Shown here piece after piece: positions 25,068 to 33,377 of a stretch of DNA of 40,166 bases (position 1 is its first letter; each line of letters opens with the position of its first letter). The translations under genes were made by a program, and so were the position numbers. Source of the stretch: CAZMYM01 sp964620325 (lineage in GTDB: Bacteria > Bipolaricaulota > Bipolaricaulia > UBA7950 > UBA9294); assembly GCA_964620325.1 (NCBI GenBank), contig CAZUIM010000019.1, positions 1 through 40,166 of the forward strand, given 5' to 3'. A model generated the notes under the pieces. The model saw only the letters and a program-made list of their open reading frames with translations, was not told the origin of the DNA and ran no database searches.

Positions 25068-25943
25068 GTGGAGTGGACCAAGGGGGGCGCATTGGAGGCA
25101 GTCCGCACCGGTCAGGAGTACGTTGCTCGGCAACGACTCTATCGCCTTATGCTGTACGTCCTCCTCCTTGCCGGCTGCGCGATCATGCTCCTTCCCTTCT
25201 TCTGGATGGTCACCACGTCCCTCAAGACCCAGGCGGAGGCGCTGCGAGTTCCTCCGCTCTGGTTCCCTTCGACCCTGCAATGGCAGAACTTCGCGAAGGC
25301 GTGGAATGCGGCGCCGTTCGGTTGGTACTTCTTCAACAGCTTCTTTATGGCGATCACGACGACGACCGGAGAGGTCTTCACGACGATTCTCGCCGCCTAC
25401 ACCTTCGCCAAGATGAAGTTCTTCGGGAAGAATGTGTTGTTCGCGATACTCCTCGGAACGCTGATGATCCCGGGGCAGATGCTCCTGCTGCCGAATTACG
25501 TGACGATGGCGCGCCTGAGCTGGCTCGACAAGTACCAGGCGCTGATCATTCCGTGGCTCGTCTCGGTGTTCGGGATCTTCCTGTTGCGGCAGTTCTTCCG
25601 CAGCGTGCCCGATGAGCTGCTCGACGCGGCTCGGATCGACGGTTGTTCGCGGTTCCGTTTTCTGTTCACGATTATGGTTCCGCTCTCTAAGCCGGCGATC
25701 TTCACCGTCGCATTGTTCAAATTCCTCGGTAGCTGGAACTCGTTCCAGTGGGTTCTGATCATGACGAACTCGGCGAAGATGCGGACGGTGCCCGTCGGGT
25801 TGCAGGTGTTCTCGAGCGAAATCGGAACGGCGTACGAGCAGCTGATGGCCGCCTCGGTTCTGGCCATCATCCCGGTGTTGGTGTTGTTCTTCTTCACCCA
25901 GAAGCAGTTCATTCAGGGGGTCGCGAGAACGGGGATCAAGTGA
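25068..25943 (+). CDS. Carbohydrate ABC importer permease, MalG type
   Basis: This is one of two membrane subunits of a CUT1-type sugar importer. The 291-residue protein has six predicted membrane spans and the cytoplasmic EAA loop DELLDAARIDGCSRFRFLFTIMVPLSKP (written as two parts of one loop, residues about 185-212), which contacts the ATPase. The N-terminal LLPFFWMVTTSLKT is typical of MalG-like subunits. The start is uncertain: GTG 25068 has little ribosome site, whereas TTG 25092, eight codons later, follows AGGGGGG at good spacing. It is the first gene of the operon, ahead of the binding protein, the reverse of the common order. Confidence 0.92.
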   Translation: MEWTKGGALEAVRTGQEYVARQRLYRLMLYVLLLAGCAIMLLPFFWMVTTSLKTQAEALRVPPLWFPSTLQWQNFAKAWNAAPFGWYFFNSFFMAITTTTGEVFTTILAAYTFAKMKFFGKNVLFAILLGTLMIPGQMLLLPNYVTMARLSWLDKYQALIIPWLVSVFGIFLLRQFFRSVPDELLDAARIDGCSRFRFLFTIMVPLSKPAIFTVALFKFLGSWNSFQWVLIMTNSAKMRTVPVGLQVFSSEIGTAYEQLMAASVLAIIPVLVLFFFTQKQFIQGVARTGIK

Positions 25944-25976
25944 GAAGCCGATCGGAACAATCGACACAAGGAGGTG

Positions 25977-26051
25977 ATGTCGTACTCGGTGGCACGCACG
26001 CGGTCTGTACGATCGATGGTCCATGGACTTCAAGGAGGTCTTGAACGATGA
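25977..26051 (+). CDS. Possible 24-residue leader ORF coupled to the binding-protein gene
   Basis: The ORF starts ATG 25977 just after AAGGAGGTG and ends in a TGA that overlaps the ATG of the binding-protein gene (ATGA). Its translation, MSYSVARTRSVRSMVHGLQG followed by GLER, resembles no known family. The spacing between ribosome site and ATG is only about 2 nt, shorter than usual. It could couple translation to the next gene or be a chance ORF. Confidence 0.3.
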   Translation: MSYSVARTRSVRSMVHGLQGGLER

Positions 26052-27274
26052 AGCTTCGAGAAACAATGATTGCTCTCGGACTCCTCGCTGTGTTCGCGCT
26101 CGGATTCGCGACGATGGCTCAAGAGCCGGTCACGATCGAGTTCTGGCATCGATTCAGCGAGAGCCACAATGAGGCGCTTGAGAAACTGGCCAGCGACTTT
26201 GAGGCGATGTACCCCCATGTCACGGTGGAGTACGTCTATCAGGGGAGCTACGGCGCACTCCAGCAGAAGATCAACAGCTCCGTCGTCGCGGGCGAGACCC
26301 CGACGATGACGATCTTCTACGAGAACTGGATCCCTCCGGTGCGGGACGCCCTGCTCCCGCTCGACGATCTCCTGTCACAGGAGACCAAGGATGACATCAT
26401 CGATGGGCTGTACGCCTCATGTACGTTTGAGGGAGAACTCATTACGGTGCCGTTCAACAAGTCGATCATGGTGTTCTACTACATCCAAGAGCGCGTGCCG
26501 ACGCCGCCCACGACCTGGGACGAGCTTCTCCAGCTGTGTCTGGATCTTGAAGTTGACACCGATGGCGACGGGACCATCGACCAGTGGGGCATCGGTTTCC
26601 GCCCGGCGAGCAATCCGGAGCAGTTCTTCACCCTCCTCGCACAGAACAACGGGTCGATCCTGAGTGAGGACTGGAGCGAGGTCACGCTCGACAACGAGGC
26701 CGGAATGGAGGCCGCGGAGTTCTACGCCGAGCTCTGCCAGCACGCGTACATCACGGAGGAGTACCTGAACTCCCATCTCGACAAGCTGGCGATGGCGATC
26801 GATACGTCGGCCGGGTACCCGTACTGGGAGTCGGCCGCTTCCAACCTCGGACTGACGATCGGCGTGGCCCGCGTTCCGGGCAAGGAGAATCGGAAGTCGG
26901 CGATCCAGGGAACGAACATCGGAATCTTCAACAGCGCGTCGCAGGCTGAGATCGACGCGGCGATCCTGTTCGTCGAGTTCCTGTTGTCCGCCGATCAGAC
27001 TGCGTACTGGGCAATCGACTCCGGCTACATGCCCGTCACGTATTCGGGGTATGAGAGTCAGCTGTGGCTCGACTACGGCGCGGAGCACGACTACATCCAG
27101 GTGATGACCGAGCAGTTCGCCGACGGCTTTTCGCAGGTTCTCCATCCGAATTACGGAGACATGCGCGACGAAGTCCTCAGCACGTTCTGTGAAGAGATCG
27201 CAACGGGAGCAATGACCGTCGCGGAAGCGATGCCAATCGCCGTCGCTGATCTCGAGGCGTTGCTCGACTACTAG
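26048..27274 (+). CDS. Sugar ABC importer substrate-binding protein (family 1)
   Basis: The 408-residue extracytoplasmic binding protein captures a sugar or sugar-phosphate derivative for the flanking permeases. A signal peptide ends around ATMA-QEP. The mature N-terminus VTIEFWHRFSESHNEALEKL and the motif ITVPFNKSIMVFYYIQE are typical of UgpB/MalE-like family 1 proteins. No lipobox is seen, so in a diderm it would be free in the periplasm. AAGGAGG lies about 8 nt before ATG 26048. It sits between the two permease genes and is followed by a strong hairpin, a common way to raise binding-protein levels relative to permeases. The substrate cannot be predicted. Confidence 0.93.
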   Translation: MKLRETMIALGLLAVFALGFATMAQEPVTIEFWHRFSESHNEALEKLASDFEAMYPHVTVEYVYQGSYGALQQKINSSVVAGETPTMTIFYENWIPPVRDALLPLDDLLSQETKDDIIDGLYASCTFEGELITVPFNKSIMVFYYIQERVPTPPTTWDELLQLCLDLEVDTDGDGTIDQWGIGFRPASNPEQFFTLLAQNNGSILSEDWSEVTLDNEAGMEAAEFYAELCQHAYITEEYLNSHLDKLAMAIDTSAGYPYWESAASNLGLTIGVARVPGKENRKSAIQGTNIGIFNSASQAEIDAAILFVEFLLSADQTAYWAIDSGYMPVTYSGYESQLWLDYGAEHDYIQVMTEQFADGFSQVLHPNYGDMRDEVLSTFCEEIATGAMTVAEAMPIAVADLEALLDY

Positions 27275-27281
27275 GACCGCT

Positions 27282-27315
27282 ACTCGGGTGGGGCGACCAT
27301 CGGCCCCACCCGAGT
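27282..27315 (+). terminator. Strong hairpin after the binding-protein gene
   Basis: ACTCGGGTGGGGC (27282-27294) and GCCCCACCCGAGT (27303-27315) form a perfect 13-bp stem with an 8-base loop, 7 bp after the stop. No T-run follows. It probably protects the binding-protein mRNA from 3' decay or weakly attenuates the next gene rather than ending the operon. Confidence 0.7.
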
Positions 27316-27343
27316 CTGATTCTTCGATCGGATCGAGGTTCTG

Positions 27344-28279
27344 ATGGCGTCGAAGGTGCCGTTCTGGAAGAGGCCGATGCCGGACGACTGGCGAAGGCCG
27401 GGCTACTGGAGGGACACGGCGTGGGCGTACATCTACCTGGCGCCCGCGTTGGTGATCCTCGGTGTGTTCACGTTCTATCCCTTCTTTTCCGCCTTTCAAC
27501 TGAGCCTCTACAAGGTGTCGTTCACCAATTTCCCGGGGACGTACATCGGCCTCGATCACTACAGGTATATCTTTGGCGACCGTTACTTTTGGCAAGCCCT
27601 TTGGCATACGCTGGTCATTGTGGGGGTCAGCGTGCCGGTCACGCTGTTTCTGGCGCTCATGGTTGCGAGCCTGCTGAACAAGTCCCTGCGACTGCGGACG
27701 TTCGCACGCACCTCGTTCTTCCTATCATACATCACGCCGATGGTCGCCGTGATCATGGTCTGGCGATTGATGTACAACGAGAGCTATGGGTTGATCAACT
27801 ATTTCCTCGGACTGATCGGCATCAATCCGATTGCATGGCTGAACAGCACAGAATGGGCGTTGCCGTCGGTGATCATCCTGAGTGTGTGGCGATACGTCGG
27901 GTACCAAGCGATCATTCTCCTCGCCGGGATGCAGGGGATCGATCAGATGTACTACGAAGCTGCGCGCATCGACGGCGCGTCGGGCTTTCAGGTCTGGCGG
28001 AAGATCACCGTGCCGCTTCTGACGCCGCAGATCTTTTTCCTGTTGATCATTTCGATGATCGGCTCGTTCAAGATTTTCACCGAGGTCTACGTGTTGTTCA
28101 ATGGACCTGGCCGACTGAAGAGCGCAGAGACACTCGTCTACTATATCATGCGACAGGGCTTCTTCGGCACACCCCACTACGGTCGCGCCGCGGCCGCATC
28201 GATCGTCCTCTTCGCGATCATCTTCGTCGTCACGCTGTTGCAGATGCAGGTGGCGAAGCGGCGCGTTCACTATCAGTAG
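27344..28279 (+). CDS. Carbohydrate ABC importer permease, MalF type
   Basis: This is the second membrane subunit of the importer. The 311-residue protein starts with a cytoplasmic stretch, then AYIYLAPALVILGVFTFYPFF, and has about six spans in all. The EAA loop is EAARIDGASGFQVWRKITVP at about residues 205-224. GAGG lies 5 nt before ATG 27344. The operon ends here without an ATPase gene, so the importer must rely on a shared MsmX/MalK-type ATPase encoded elsewhere. The next gene converges from the other strand 31 bp away, and no terminator hairpin is evident between them. Confidence 0.93.
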   Translation: MASKVPFWKRPMPDDWRRPGYWRDTAWAYIYLAPALVILGVFTFYPFFSAFQLSLYKVSFTNFPGTYIGLDHYRYIFGDRYFWQALWHTLVIVGVSVPVTLFLALMVASLLNKSLRLRTFARTSFFLSYITPMVAVIMVWRLMYNESYGLINYFLGLIGINPIAWLNSTEWALPSVIILSVWRYVGYQAIILLAGMQGIDQMYYEAARIDGASGFQVWRKITVPLLTPQIFFLLIISMIGSFKIFTEVYVLFNGPGRLKSAETLVYYIMRQGFFGTPHYGRAAAASIVLFAIIFVVTLLQMQVAKRRVHYQ

Positions 28280-28310
28280 GTTCTTCGCCTGCCGGCTCTC
28301 CTCGCGTGGT

Positions 28311-28724
28311 TCACTTCACCCAGGTGATCACGGAGTACTCGTCGATCGTCTCGTCCTCCCAAGGCCGCCGGTAGACGAACGACAGCGTGGCCGTCCCGGA
28401 AACGACGGCGCGGTATCGGTACGTGAAGACGCCGGGACCGCCACAGACGCCGGGATCCTCCGGTCTGTAGGTTCCCTCTTCGACGATCTCCAGCGGGCCG
28501 TCACCGAATGACGTCGGTTCGACACGGACCCATTGGTACCCGGTCGACGCGTTCCCTTCGAGCCGGATCTCCAGTGTATCGCCGACCTCGATCGATCGAA
28601 CGGCACCGTTGTCGGACATGTCGAGGATCACGGGCAGTAGTGAGCATCCGGGCAGTAGAGCGGCGAAAACGCCGGCACAGGTGAGGGCGACGATCCAGCG
28701 TGCAGTCTTGCGTCCGTCCATCAT
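28311..28724 (-). CDS. Chagasin-like inhibitor of cysteine peptidases (I42 family), lipoprotein
   Basis: Chagasin-type proteins block papain-family peptidases by inserting three loops into the active site. All three loop signatures are visible in this 137-residue protein: N58-A-S-T-G-Y-Q-W, GGPGVFTYRYRA at 95-106, and Y-R-R-P-W at 118-122. The N-terminus is a signal ending LLPGC, with C27 the likely lipidation site (proline at -2 is atypical). Two ATGs stand side by side at 28724 and 28721, 4 and 7 nt after GGGGAGG. It is followed upstream on the same strand by a transglutaminase/papain-fold protein, a possible target, 80 bp away. Its own promoter is visible. Confidence 0.9.
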   Translation of the reverse strand: MMDGRKTARWIVALTCAGVFAALLPGCSLLPVILDMSDNGAVRSIEVGDTLEIRLEGNASTGYQWVRVEPTSFGDGPLEIVEEGTYRPEDPGVCGGPGVFTYRYRAVVSGTATLSFVYRRPWEDETIDEYSVITWVK

Positions 28725-28753
28725 CGGGCCTCCCCGGGAACTGAATCCCCTCG

Positions 28754-28782
28754 GTTGTACGCGAGAACCGCCGAACGGGCAA
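28754..28782 (-). promoter_or_regulatory. Putative promoter of the chagasin-like gene
   Basis: TTGCCC (28782-28777) and TACAAC (28759-28754) are spaced by 17 nt on the minus strand, 30 nt before the start codon. Confidence 0.5.
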
Positions 28783-28804
28783 GTCGCCTCAGAGGGCGGG
28801 CGTG

Positions 28805-29461
28805 TTAGGGGGGCGTCGGCGCGACGGGGATGATCTCCGGCGAGGAGGTGTACCTGGTCGGCATCGTGCCGATCGCCCAGCCGGTCGCCGTCGTTTCGAG
28901 GTAGTAGTATCTGTCGCCGCTCCATTCGTACCACACCGCCTCGGGCGCGTTCGGCGGAAGGACGCGAATCCCGACGGCCATGTGATTCTCGGCGGTGAAC
29001 GCGAGGAGGACAACGCCGAATCCCATCTGCTCGAAGATGGCGGCTGTGAGAATCGCGAAATCCTCGCAGTCTCCGCAGCCTTCAACGAGCGTTTCGATCG
29101 GGTACCGCGGGTACTCCCCCTCTTCCGCTTCGTAGCGGAGCGACTGCACGAACGCGACGACAAGGTTGAGCTTCTCCCACACGTTGAGGCCGGCCGAGTG
29201 GGCCATCCCTTCCATGTCGGCGATCAGCGAGGCGAGTTCGACGTCGTTGCTCGGTTCCAGAGCGTAGGCCGCGTAGGCGGTGTACGCGGCGACTCGGGGA
29301 AGAGATCGGAAGTGGCGGTACGCGTCGCCGGAGAAGGTGTGGGTGAGCGTCCAGACTCGTCCCGAGAACTCCCACGTGAATTCGCGCGTGATCGGTGCTG
29401 CTTGCCCCCAAAGCTCAACGGCGAATGCGGTCACAAGAACCGCGAGAACGAGCTTCCGCAT
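28805..29461 (-). CDS. Secreted transglutaminase-like (papain-fold) protein
   Basis: The 218-residue protein has a signal peptide (about 1-20) and a transglutaminase-like core. The catalytic cysteine is probably C132 in C129-G-D-C132-E-D-F, the histidine lies in AENHMAVGI, and the third acid is likely in YYYLETTATGW (Glu in place of the more usual Asp). Such proteins act as peptidases or cross-linking enzymes outside the cytoplasm. The ATG at 29461 is chosen because it begins the signal peptide and follows GGGAG; an upstream in-frame ATG at 29533 lacks support. It lies next to a chagasin-like peptidase inhibitor, which may hold it or a related peptidase in check. Confidence 0.87.
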   Translation of the reverse strand: MRKLVLAVLVTAFAVELWGQAAPITREFTWEFSGRVWTLTHTFSGDAYRHFRSLPRVAAYTAYAAYALEPSNDVELASLIADMEGMAHSAGLNVWEKLNLVVAFVQSLRYEAEEGEYPRYPIETLVEGCGDCEDFAILTAAIFEQMGFGVVLLAFTAENHMAVGIRVLPPNAPEAVWYEWSGDRYYYLETTATGWAIGTMPTRYTSSPEIIPVAPTPP

Positions 29462-29612
29462 CCCACTCCCTGCCTTTCTGAATCCGTGCCTCGAGGAAGA
29501 CGCCGGAGCGTGACTTGCATTACACTCCGACAATGAGAAGGTAGTCGGGAGTTGTCGATCGTTCGTGAAGATCGAATGGGGCGTGTGTGTTGGCGCTCGG
29601 TCGTCGGGGGGG

Positions 29613-30446
29613 CTAGAGCAGAGAGGAGACGAGTCCGCTGGTCGTCAGCCCGCTCGGCATCCCGACGTATCGGATGACGCCGGTGCGATCGATCAGGAAT
29701 GCGGTCGGCGTTCCCCTCACGCCGTACGCGGCGATCGTCCCGAAGGTCACCGGCCGGGTCTCCCGCACGACGACGAACTTCGTGTACCCGTCCCCCTCGA
29801 GAAATCGCTGTGTGTCACGAGCACTTCCGTCGAGGCTGATCAACACGATGACCAGTCCCTGGTCGCCGTAGGTCCGTCGGAGCGCCTCCAGGTTCGGTGT
29901 CGACGCTCGACAGCTCGGGCAGGTGCTCTTCCAGAACTCGAGCACGACGACCAGCCCGAGGAAATCGGAAAGGTTGACGGTGTCTCCCGTGAGCGTCGGC
30001 AGAGCGAAGTCGGGCGCACGTTGGCCGACCTTGTTGCCCGTCAGAACGTCGGCCGGCGTGACCTCTCTCGCGAACGCCGGCGCTTCCGATTCTCCGGTCT
30101 CCGAGGGGCCCGCAGGCAAACTCAGCACATCGATCGTCTCGGTGATCATGTGCCACGAGCCGCCGTTGTCGGTCGCCAACAGGGTGACGTTGTATCGGTC
30201 AGCGCGGGGGAAAGTGTGCTCGACCACCGGGCCGGAGCCTGTCGTTCCGTCCCCGAAGACCCATTGATAGCGAACGACTCGGCCATCGGGATCGGACGAT
30301 GCGGAGGCGTCGAACGCGACCACGGTCTCCGCTTCGTCGGGCAGCCGATGCGCCGAGAACGAGGCGATCGGTGTTTCGTTCGCCAACGCGGCCTGCGAGA
30401 TCAGAATCAGCGCGGCCGAGAGAAGCAACGCGCGAAGCGGACTCAT
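29613..30446 (-). CDS. PKD-thioredoxin (TlpA-like) fusion protein, second copy
   Basis: This 277-residue protein shares the domain plan of the protein at 22552-23340: signal peptide (MSPLRALLLSAALILISQAA), PKD domain (VAFDASASSDPDGRVVRYQW, FGDGTTG, HTFPRADRYNVTLLATD), then a TlpA-type thioredoxin fold with FWKSTCPSC (C176, C179) and VRGTPTAFLID. It differs in having no lipobox cysteine and CPSC in place of CPPC, so its redox potential and location may differ. A GTG at 30512 with a better ribosome site (AGGAGG) would add 22 residues before the signal peptide; ATG 30446 is preferred for the signal peptide. It follows the PrsA-like gene by 75 bp on the same strand and may be co-transcribed. Confidence 0.88.
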   Translation of the reverse strand: MSPLRALLLSAALILISQAALANETPIASFSAHRLPDEAETVVAFDASASSDPDGRVVRYQWVFGDGTTGSGPVVEHTFPRADRYNVTLLATDNGGSWHMITETIDVLSLPAGPSETGESEAPAFAREVTPADVLTGNKVGQRAPDFALPTLTGDTVNLSDFLGLVVVLEFWKSTCPSCRASTPNLEALRRTYGDQGLVIVLISLDGSARDTQRFLEGDGYTKFVVVRETRPVTFGTIAAYGVRGTPTAFLIDRTGVIRYVGMPSGLTTSGLVSSLL

Positions 30447-30521
30447 CGTGTCACCCTTCCGGACGTTCCGTGTCGTCCCTCCTGGCAAGAGAGCCACGAG
30501 ACCGAGGTTCACGTGCTCCTC

Positions 30522-31967
30522 CTACGGGGAGGGCTCGGACGGGGTTTGCGACTCCTCGGGCTCGAGCAGGTCCAGGCGGGCCTGAATCGTCGAGTCCTCA
30601 CCGACCTTCTCCAATGCCTGGTGGTAGTAGGCGATCGCCCGATCCGTCGACTCCTCGATCGTGACTTCGAGTTCGGCGATCCTGGCCTCGGTGTCCGCAT
30701 CGATCTCTTCGGCTTCTTCCAGTTGAGCCTTCTCGTTGACGGCCTCTTGCCGTTTCGACTCGTAGCCGATGGCGACCAGGTAGGCTAGATACGGGTCGTC
30801 GACCGACTCGTCATCGAGCAGATCCTCGAGAGCTTCGAGTCCGAGATCGGGGTCTTCCTTCTGCAGCTTCGCTGCGGCGAGCAATGGATCCTCAATCACG
30901 ATCTCCGCGTCGTCGAATTCCGATTGAAACCAGGCTTGGAACTGATCGTCGGCCTCGGCCTCCGCGGCGTCGGCGCGAACCTGATCGGCGATCTCCGCGA
31001 ATGCGGGCTTCGACTCGTCCTTGTGGCCCGTCTTCAGGATGATGTGGAATCCGTACTCCGATTCGACAATGTCGCTTGTCTCGCCCTTCTCGAGGGCGAA
31101 CGCTGCTTCCTCGAACGAAGGGACCATGTCTCCGCGGGCGAACCAGCCGAGATCACCGCCGCTGGAGGACGAAGGGCAGGTCGAGTACTCCTCGGCCAAC
31201 TCGGCCAAGTCCTCGCCCGTCTCGAGGCGCTCTGCAAGAACTTCGGCCTGCGTCTGCGTGTCGACGAGGATGTGCGATGCCCGGATCTGCTCGGCCTGCT
31301 CGTAGTCTGCGCGATTCTCCTCGAAGAACGTCGCAACGTCATCATCGGAGACCTCGGGCGTTCCGATAACGGCCTCCTCGAGCTCCTCGGCGACCAGCTG
31401 CTCGCGGATGCTCTGCTTCGACTGGGAGACGAACGTGTCCGGGTTCGTTCCGGCGCTTTCGAGGGAGGTGAAGAACTCCACCTCAGTCATTCCCTGCGCT
31501 TCGAGGTAGTCGGCGAAAAGATCCTGGAATCGCGCGTCGATCTCCTCGTCGGTGACGACGACCCCTTCACTCTCCGCTTCCTCGAACAGGAATTCGCGTG
31601 CCGCCAGCCGCTGAAGGGCTTCGAGTTGCATGTTCAACGTGAGCTCGCGTCCGGAAGCGCCGGTGAGCAGTGTCCGGATGTCCTGGCCGAACTGAGCGTA
31701 GAGCTCCTGGTATTGCGATAGAACGAGGTTGAACTGTCGTGCGAGACCCTCGTCATACAGCGGTCGTCCATTCAAGTACGCGACGATCGTCCGCTCCGCC
31801 TCCTCAGCAACAGCTTCGTCGTCCACGGTCTCTGGTGCGACCTCCGGAGCGGTCTCTTCAACCTGGTCGGCGGCCTCGGCCGGCTCTTCCGGTTGGCGAC
31901 TGCAACCGGCGAACAAAAGGGACAGGGCGATCAGGAACACGATGGGCAAGAACGAGCGAATCTGCAT
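30522..31967 (-). CDS. PrsA/SurA-like peptidyl-prolyl isomerase lipoprotein
   Basis: This extracytoplasmic foldase should help exported proteins fold. With ATG 31967 it has 481 residues. The signal ends LLFAGC, with C22 the lipidation site, followed by an acidic low-complexity linker. A SurA-type N-terminal chaperone domain covers about 60-220. The parvulin (PpiC) rotamase domain is at about 225-315, with ASHILVDT, SSSGGDLGWFARGDMVPSFE and YGFHIILKTG. A helical, acidic C-terminal extension of about 150 residues with possible tetratricopeptide-like helices is unusual. GAAGGAGG lies 5 nt before the start. Its neighbours are a PKD-thioredoxin and peptidase-related genes, consistent with envelope protein quality control. 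Confidence 0.92.
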   Translation of the reverse strand: MQIRSFLPIVFLIALSLLFAGCSRQPEEPAEAADQVEETAPEVAPETVDDEAVAEEAERTIVAYLNGRPLYDEGLARQFNLVLSQYQELYAQFGQDIRTLLTGASGRELTLNMQLEALQRLAAREFLFEEAESEGVVVTDEEIDARFQDLFADYLEAQGMTEVEFFTSLESAGTNPDTFVSQSKQSIREQLVAEELEEAVIGTPEVSDDDVATFFEENRADYEQAEQIRASHILVDTQTQAEVLAERLETGEDLAELAEEYSTCPSSSSGGDLGWFARGDMVPSFEEAAFALEKGETSDIVESEYGFHIILKTGHKDESKPAFAEIADQVRADAAEAEADDQFQAWFQSEFDDAEIVIEDPLLAAAKLQKEDPDLGLEALEDLLDDESVDDPYLAYLVAIGYESKRQEAVNEKAQLEEAEEIDADTEARIAELEVTIEESTDRAIAYYHQALEKVGEDSTIQARLDLLEPEESQTPSEPSP

Positions 31968-32147
31968 GAGGACCTCCTTCGTTGGCCCAAGGATACGCGT
32001 TCGGGTCCGGTGATGAAAGGTGCCGACTCCGATCACATCGGCTCGATGAGCTGTGGTCCGGGTGGTTCCGGCGGCCGATACTCGCCTCGACGCGTCCCGT
32101 CAAGACTGGCCCCCTCGACCTGCTGGCAAGCCTCTCAGGGCGCTCGT

Positions 32148-33242
32148 CTACAGGAATCCGTGAGGGATTCGGACGGCGAACCGGCAGGCGTCGGCTCCGT
32201 CGAGCATCGTCTCGACCAGGTCGACCTGTGGCGACTCCCCGAACACGATCTCCCACTCCCGCACGTACCAGCCGGCGGAGCAGTGGCAGAAGGTGCGCGA
32301 GACGGGCCTTCGGTCTCGAATCGCATCGCGTACCAGCGGACAGAAGCAGGCCGCGTAGCGCCTCTCGACCGGATCGGTCGCCTTCTCGTACGCCTCCGGA
32401 CGGGCCGGGCGTCGCTCGATCATGAGCAGCGGTTGCACGCCCGACTCGTCGAGCCAGTACTTGCCTCCGAGGAACGGTTCGTCGGTCATCTTCTGCAGCA
32501 GCTTGCGAAGGTCGCGTCCGACCTCATCCCACGCGGCCTCGAGCAGCTCGCCACTCTGCACGATGTAGTGGTGGGCGCAGGCGTTGAGGATGCAGGCGCG
32601 CGCACGCTCGTCGGGGAGTTCGTGATCGAGCCGCGCCACCGCTCGCTGGACCCAGTCGGCCGCCAGGCTACCGTTCATCGTTTCGGCCAGTCCCTCGCTC
32701 CCGGCGAGGATCCGCTCGGCCGCCTTCGGATCGACGGCGCGGGCGACGCCACTGGCGAACGCGTCGAGCCAGATCGGCATGTGGTGCGGATACTGGACCT
32801 CCAGCGTGAATCGCTCGTCGGCGTCGACGGTGTTCAGTCCATTGTGGTAGATGAACCGGACCGGATCGTCGCCGACGAGGATCGCGTTCTCCCCGATGAA
32901 CGCGGCGAACGGGGCCCACGTGTCCGCGAGGTTCGTCCCCTCCGGACCGCCCTTCAGCGGGCCTTCGTGAACGATCGAGAACATCGGAAGCGCCGGCAAC
33001 GTCTTCGTCTCGAAGCCCTCGCGGCAGGTCGGCTCGCGAAGCGGGAAAGCCAAGTCATAATCGGCCTTTCCGTGACGAGGAAAACCGGTCCGGAGGGCCA
33101 TCGGGGGGGCATCCATCACGTCGAAAACGCTCGGGAGAAGGCTCGCGAGTTCACGCGCGACCTCGCCTTGATCGGCGAGGGACCTCCGCACGGTCAGCAC
33201 GTGCAGCGGTTCGACGTGCTTGACGGGAAATTCGATCGGCAT
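32148..33242 (-). CDS. GyrI-like ligand-binding domain fused to a cysteine-rich C-terminal domain
   Basis: The 364-residue protein has no signal peptide and is probably cytoplasmic. Residues about 1-160 resemble a GyrI-like/effector-binding domain: paired REGDYDL-type strands (KADYDLAFPL), ETKTLPALPMFSIVHEGPLKG, then DDPVRFIYHN. The C-terminal half (about 165-364) contains CFCPLVRDA, FCHCSAGWYVREWEIVFG and a final CRFAVRIP strand. Its cysteines and length resemble hydrocarbon-binding (4VR) or 2-amino-thiazoline-carboxylate-hydrolase-like domains, but this is a guess from pattern. AGGAGGAGG precedes ATG 33242. A partial, frameshifted copy of its 5' third lies directly upstream. Confidence 0.7.
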   Translation of the reverse strand: MPIEFPVKHVEPLHVLTVRRSLADQGEVARELASLLPSVFDVMDAPPMALRTGFPRHGKADYDLAFPLREPTCREGFETKTLPALPMFSIVHEGPLKGGPEGTNLADTWAPFAAFIGENAILVGDDPVRFIYHNGLNTVDADERFTLEVQYPHHMPIWLDAFASGVARAVDPKAAERILAGSEGLAETMNGSLAADWVQRAVARLDHELPDERARACILNACAHHYIVQSGELLEAAWDEVGRDLRKLLQKMTDEPFLGGKYWLDESGVQPLLMIERRPARPEAYEKATDPVERRYAACFCPLVRDAIRDRRPVSRTFCHCSAGWYVREWEIVFGESPQVDLVETMLDGADACRFAVRIPHGFL

Positions 33243-33377
33243 CGCGGCCTCCTCCTGGCGTTCTGGCAGTCTCTAGATTGAGAGGGTCGCGCCGGCCCGT
33301 CACGCAAACGTCTCACGGGCGTGAAGGCCCGGGGACGACCCGTCCGCGCGCGGGCCGAATCCCCCAACCAGTCCCGG

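Noticed and set aside
26417..27607. Minus-strand ORF opposite the sugar-binding protein
   Set aside because: It crosses the hairpin and the start of the next permease gene and has no motif; the plus-strand genes are certain.
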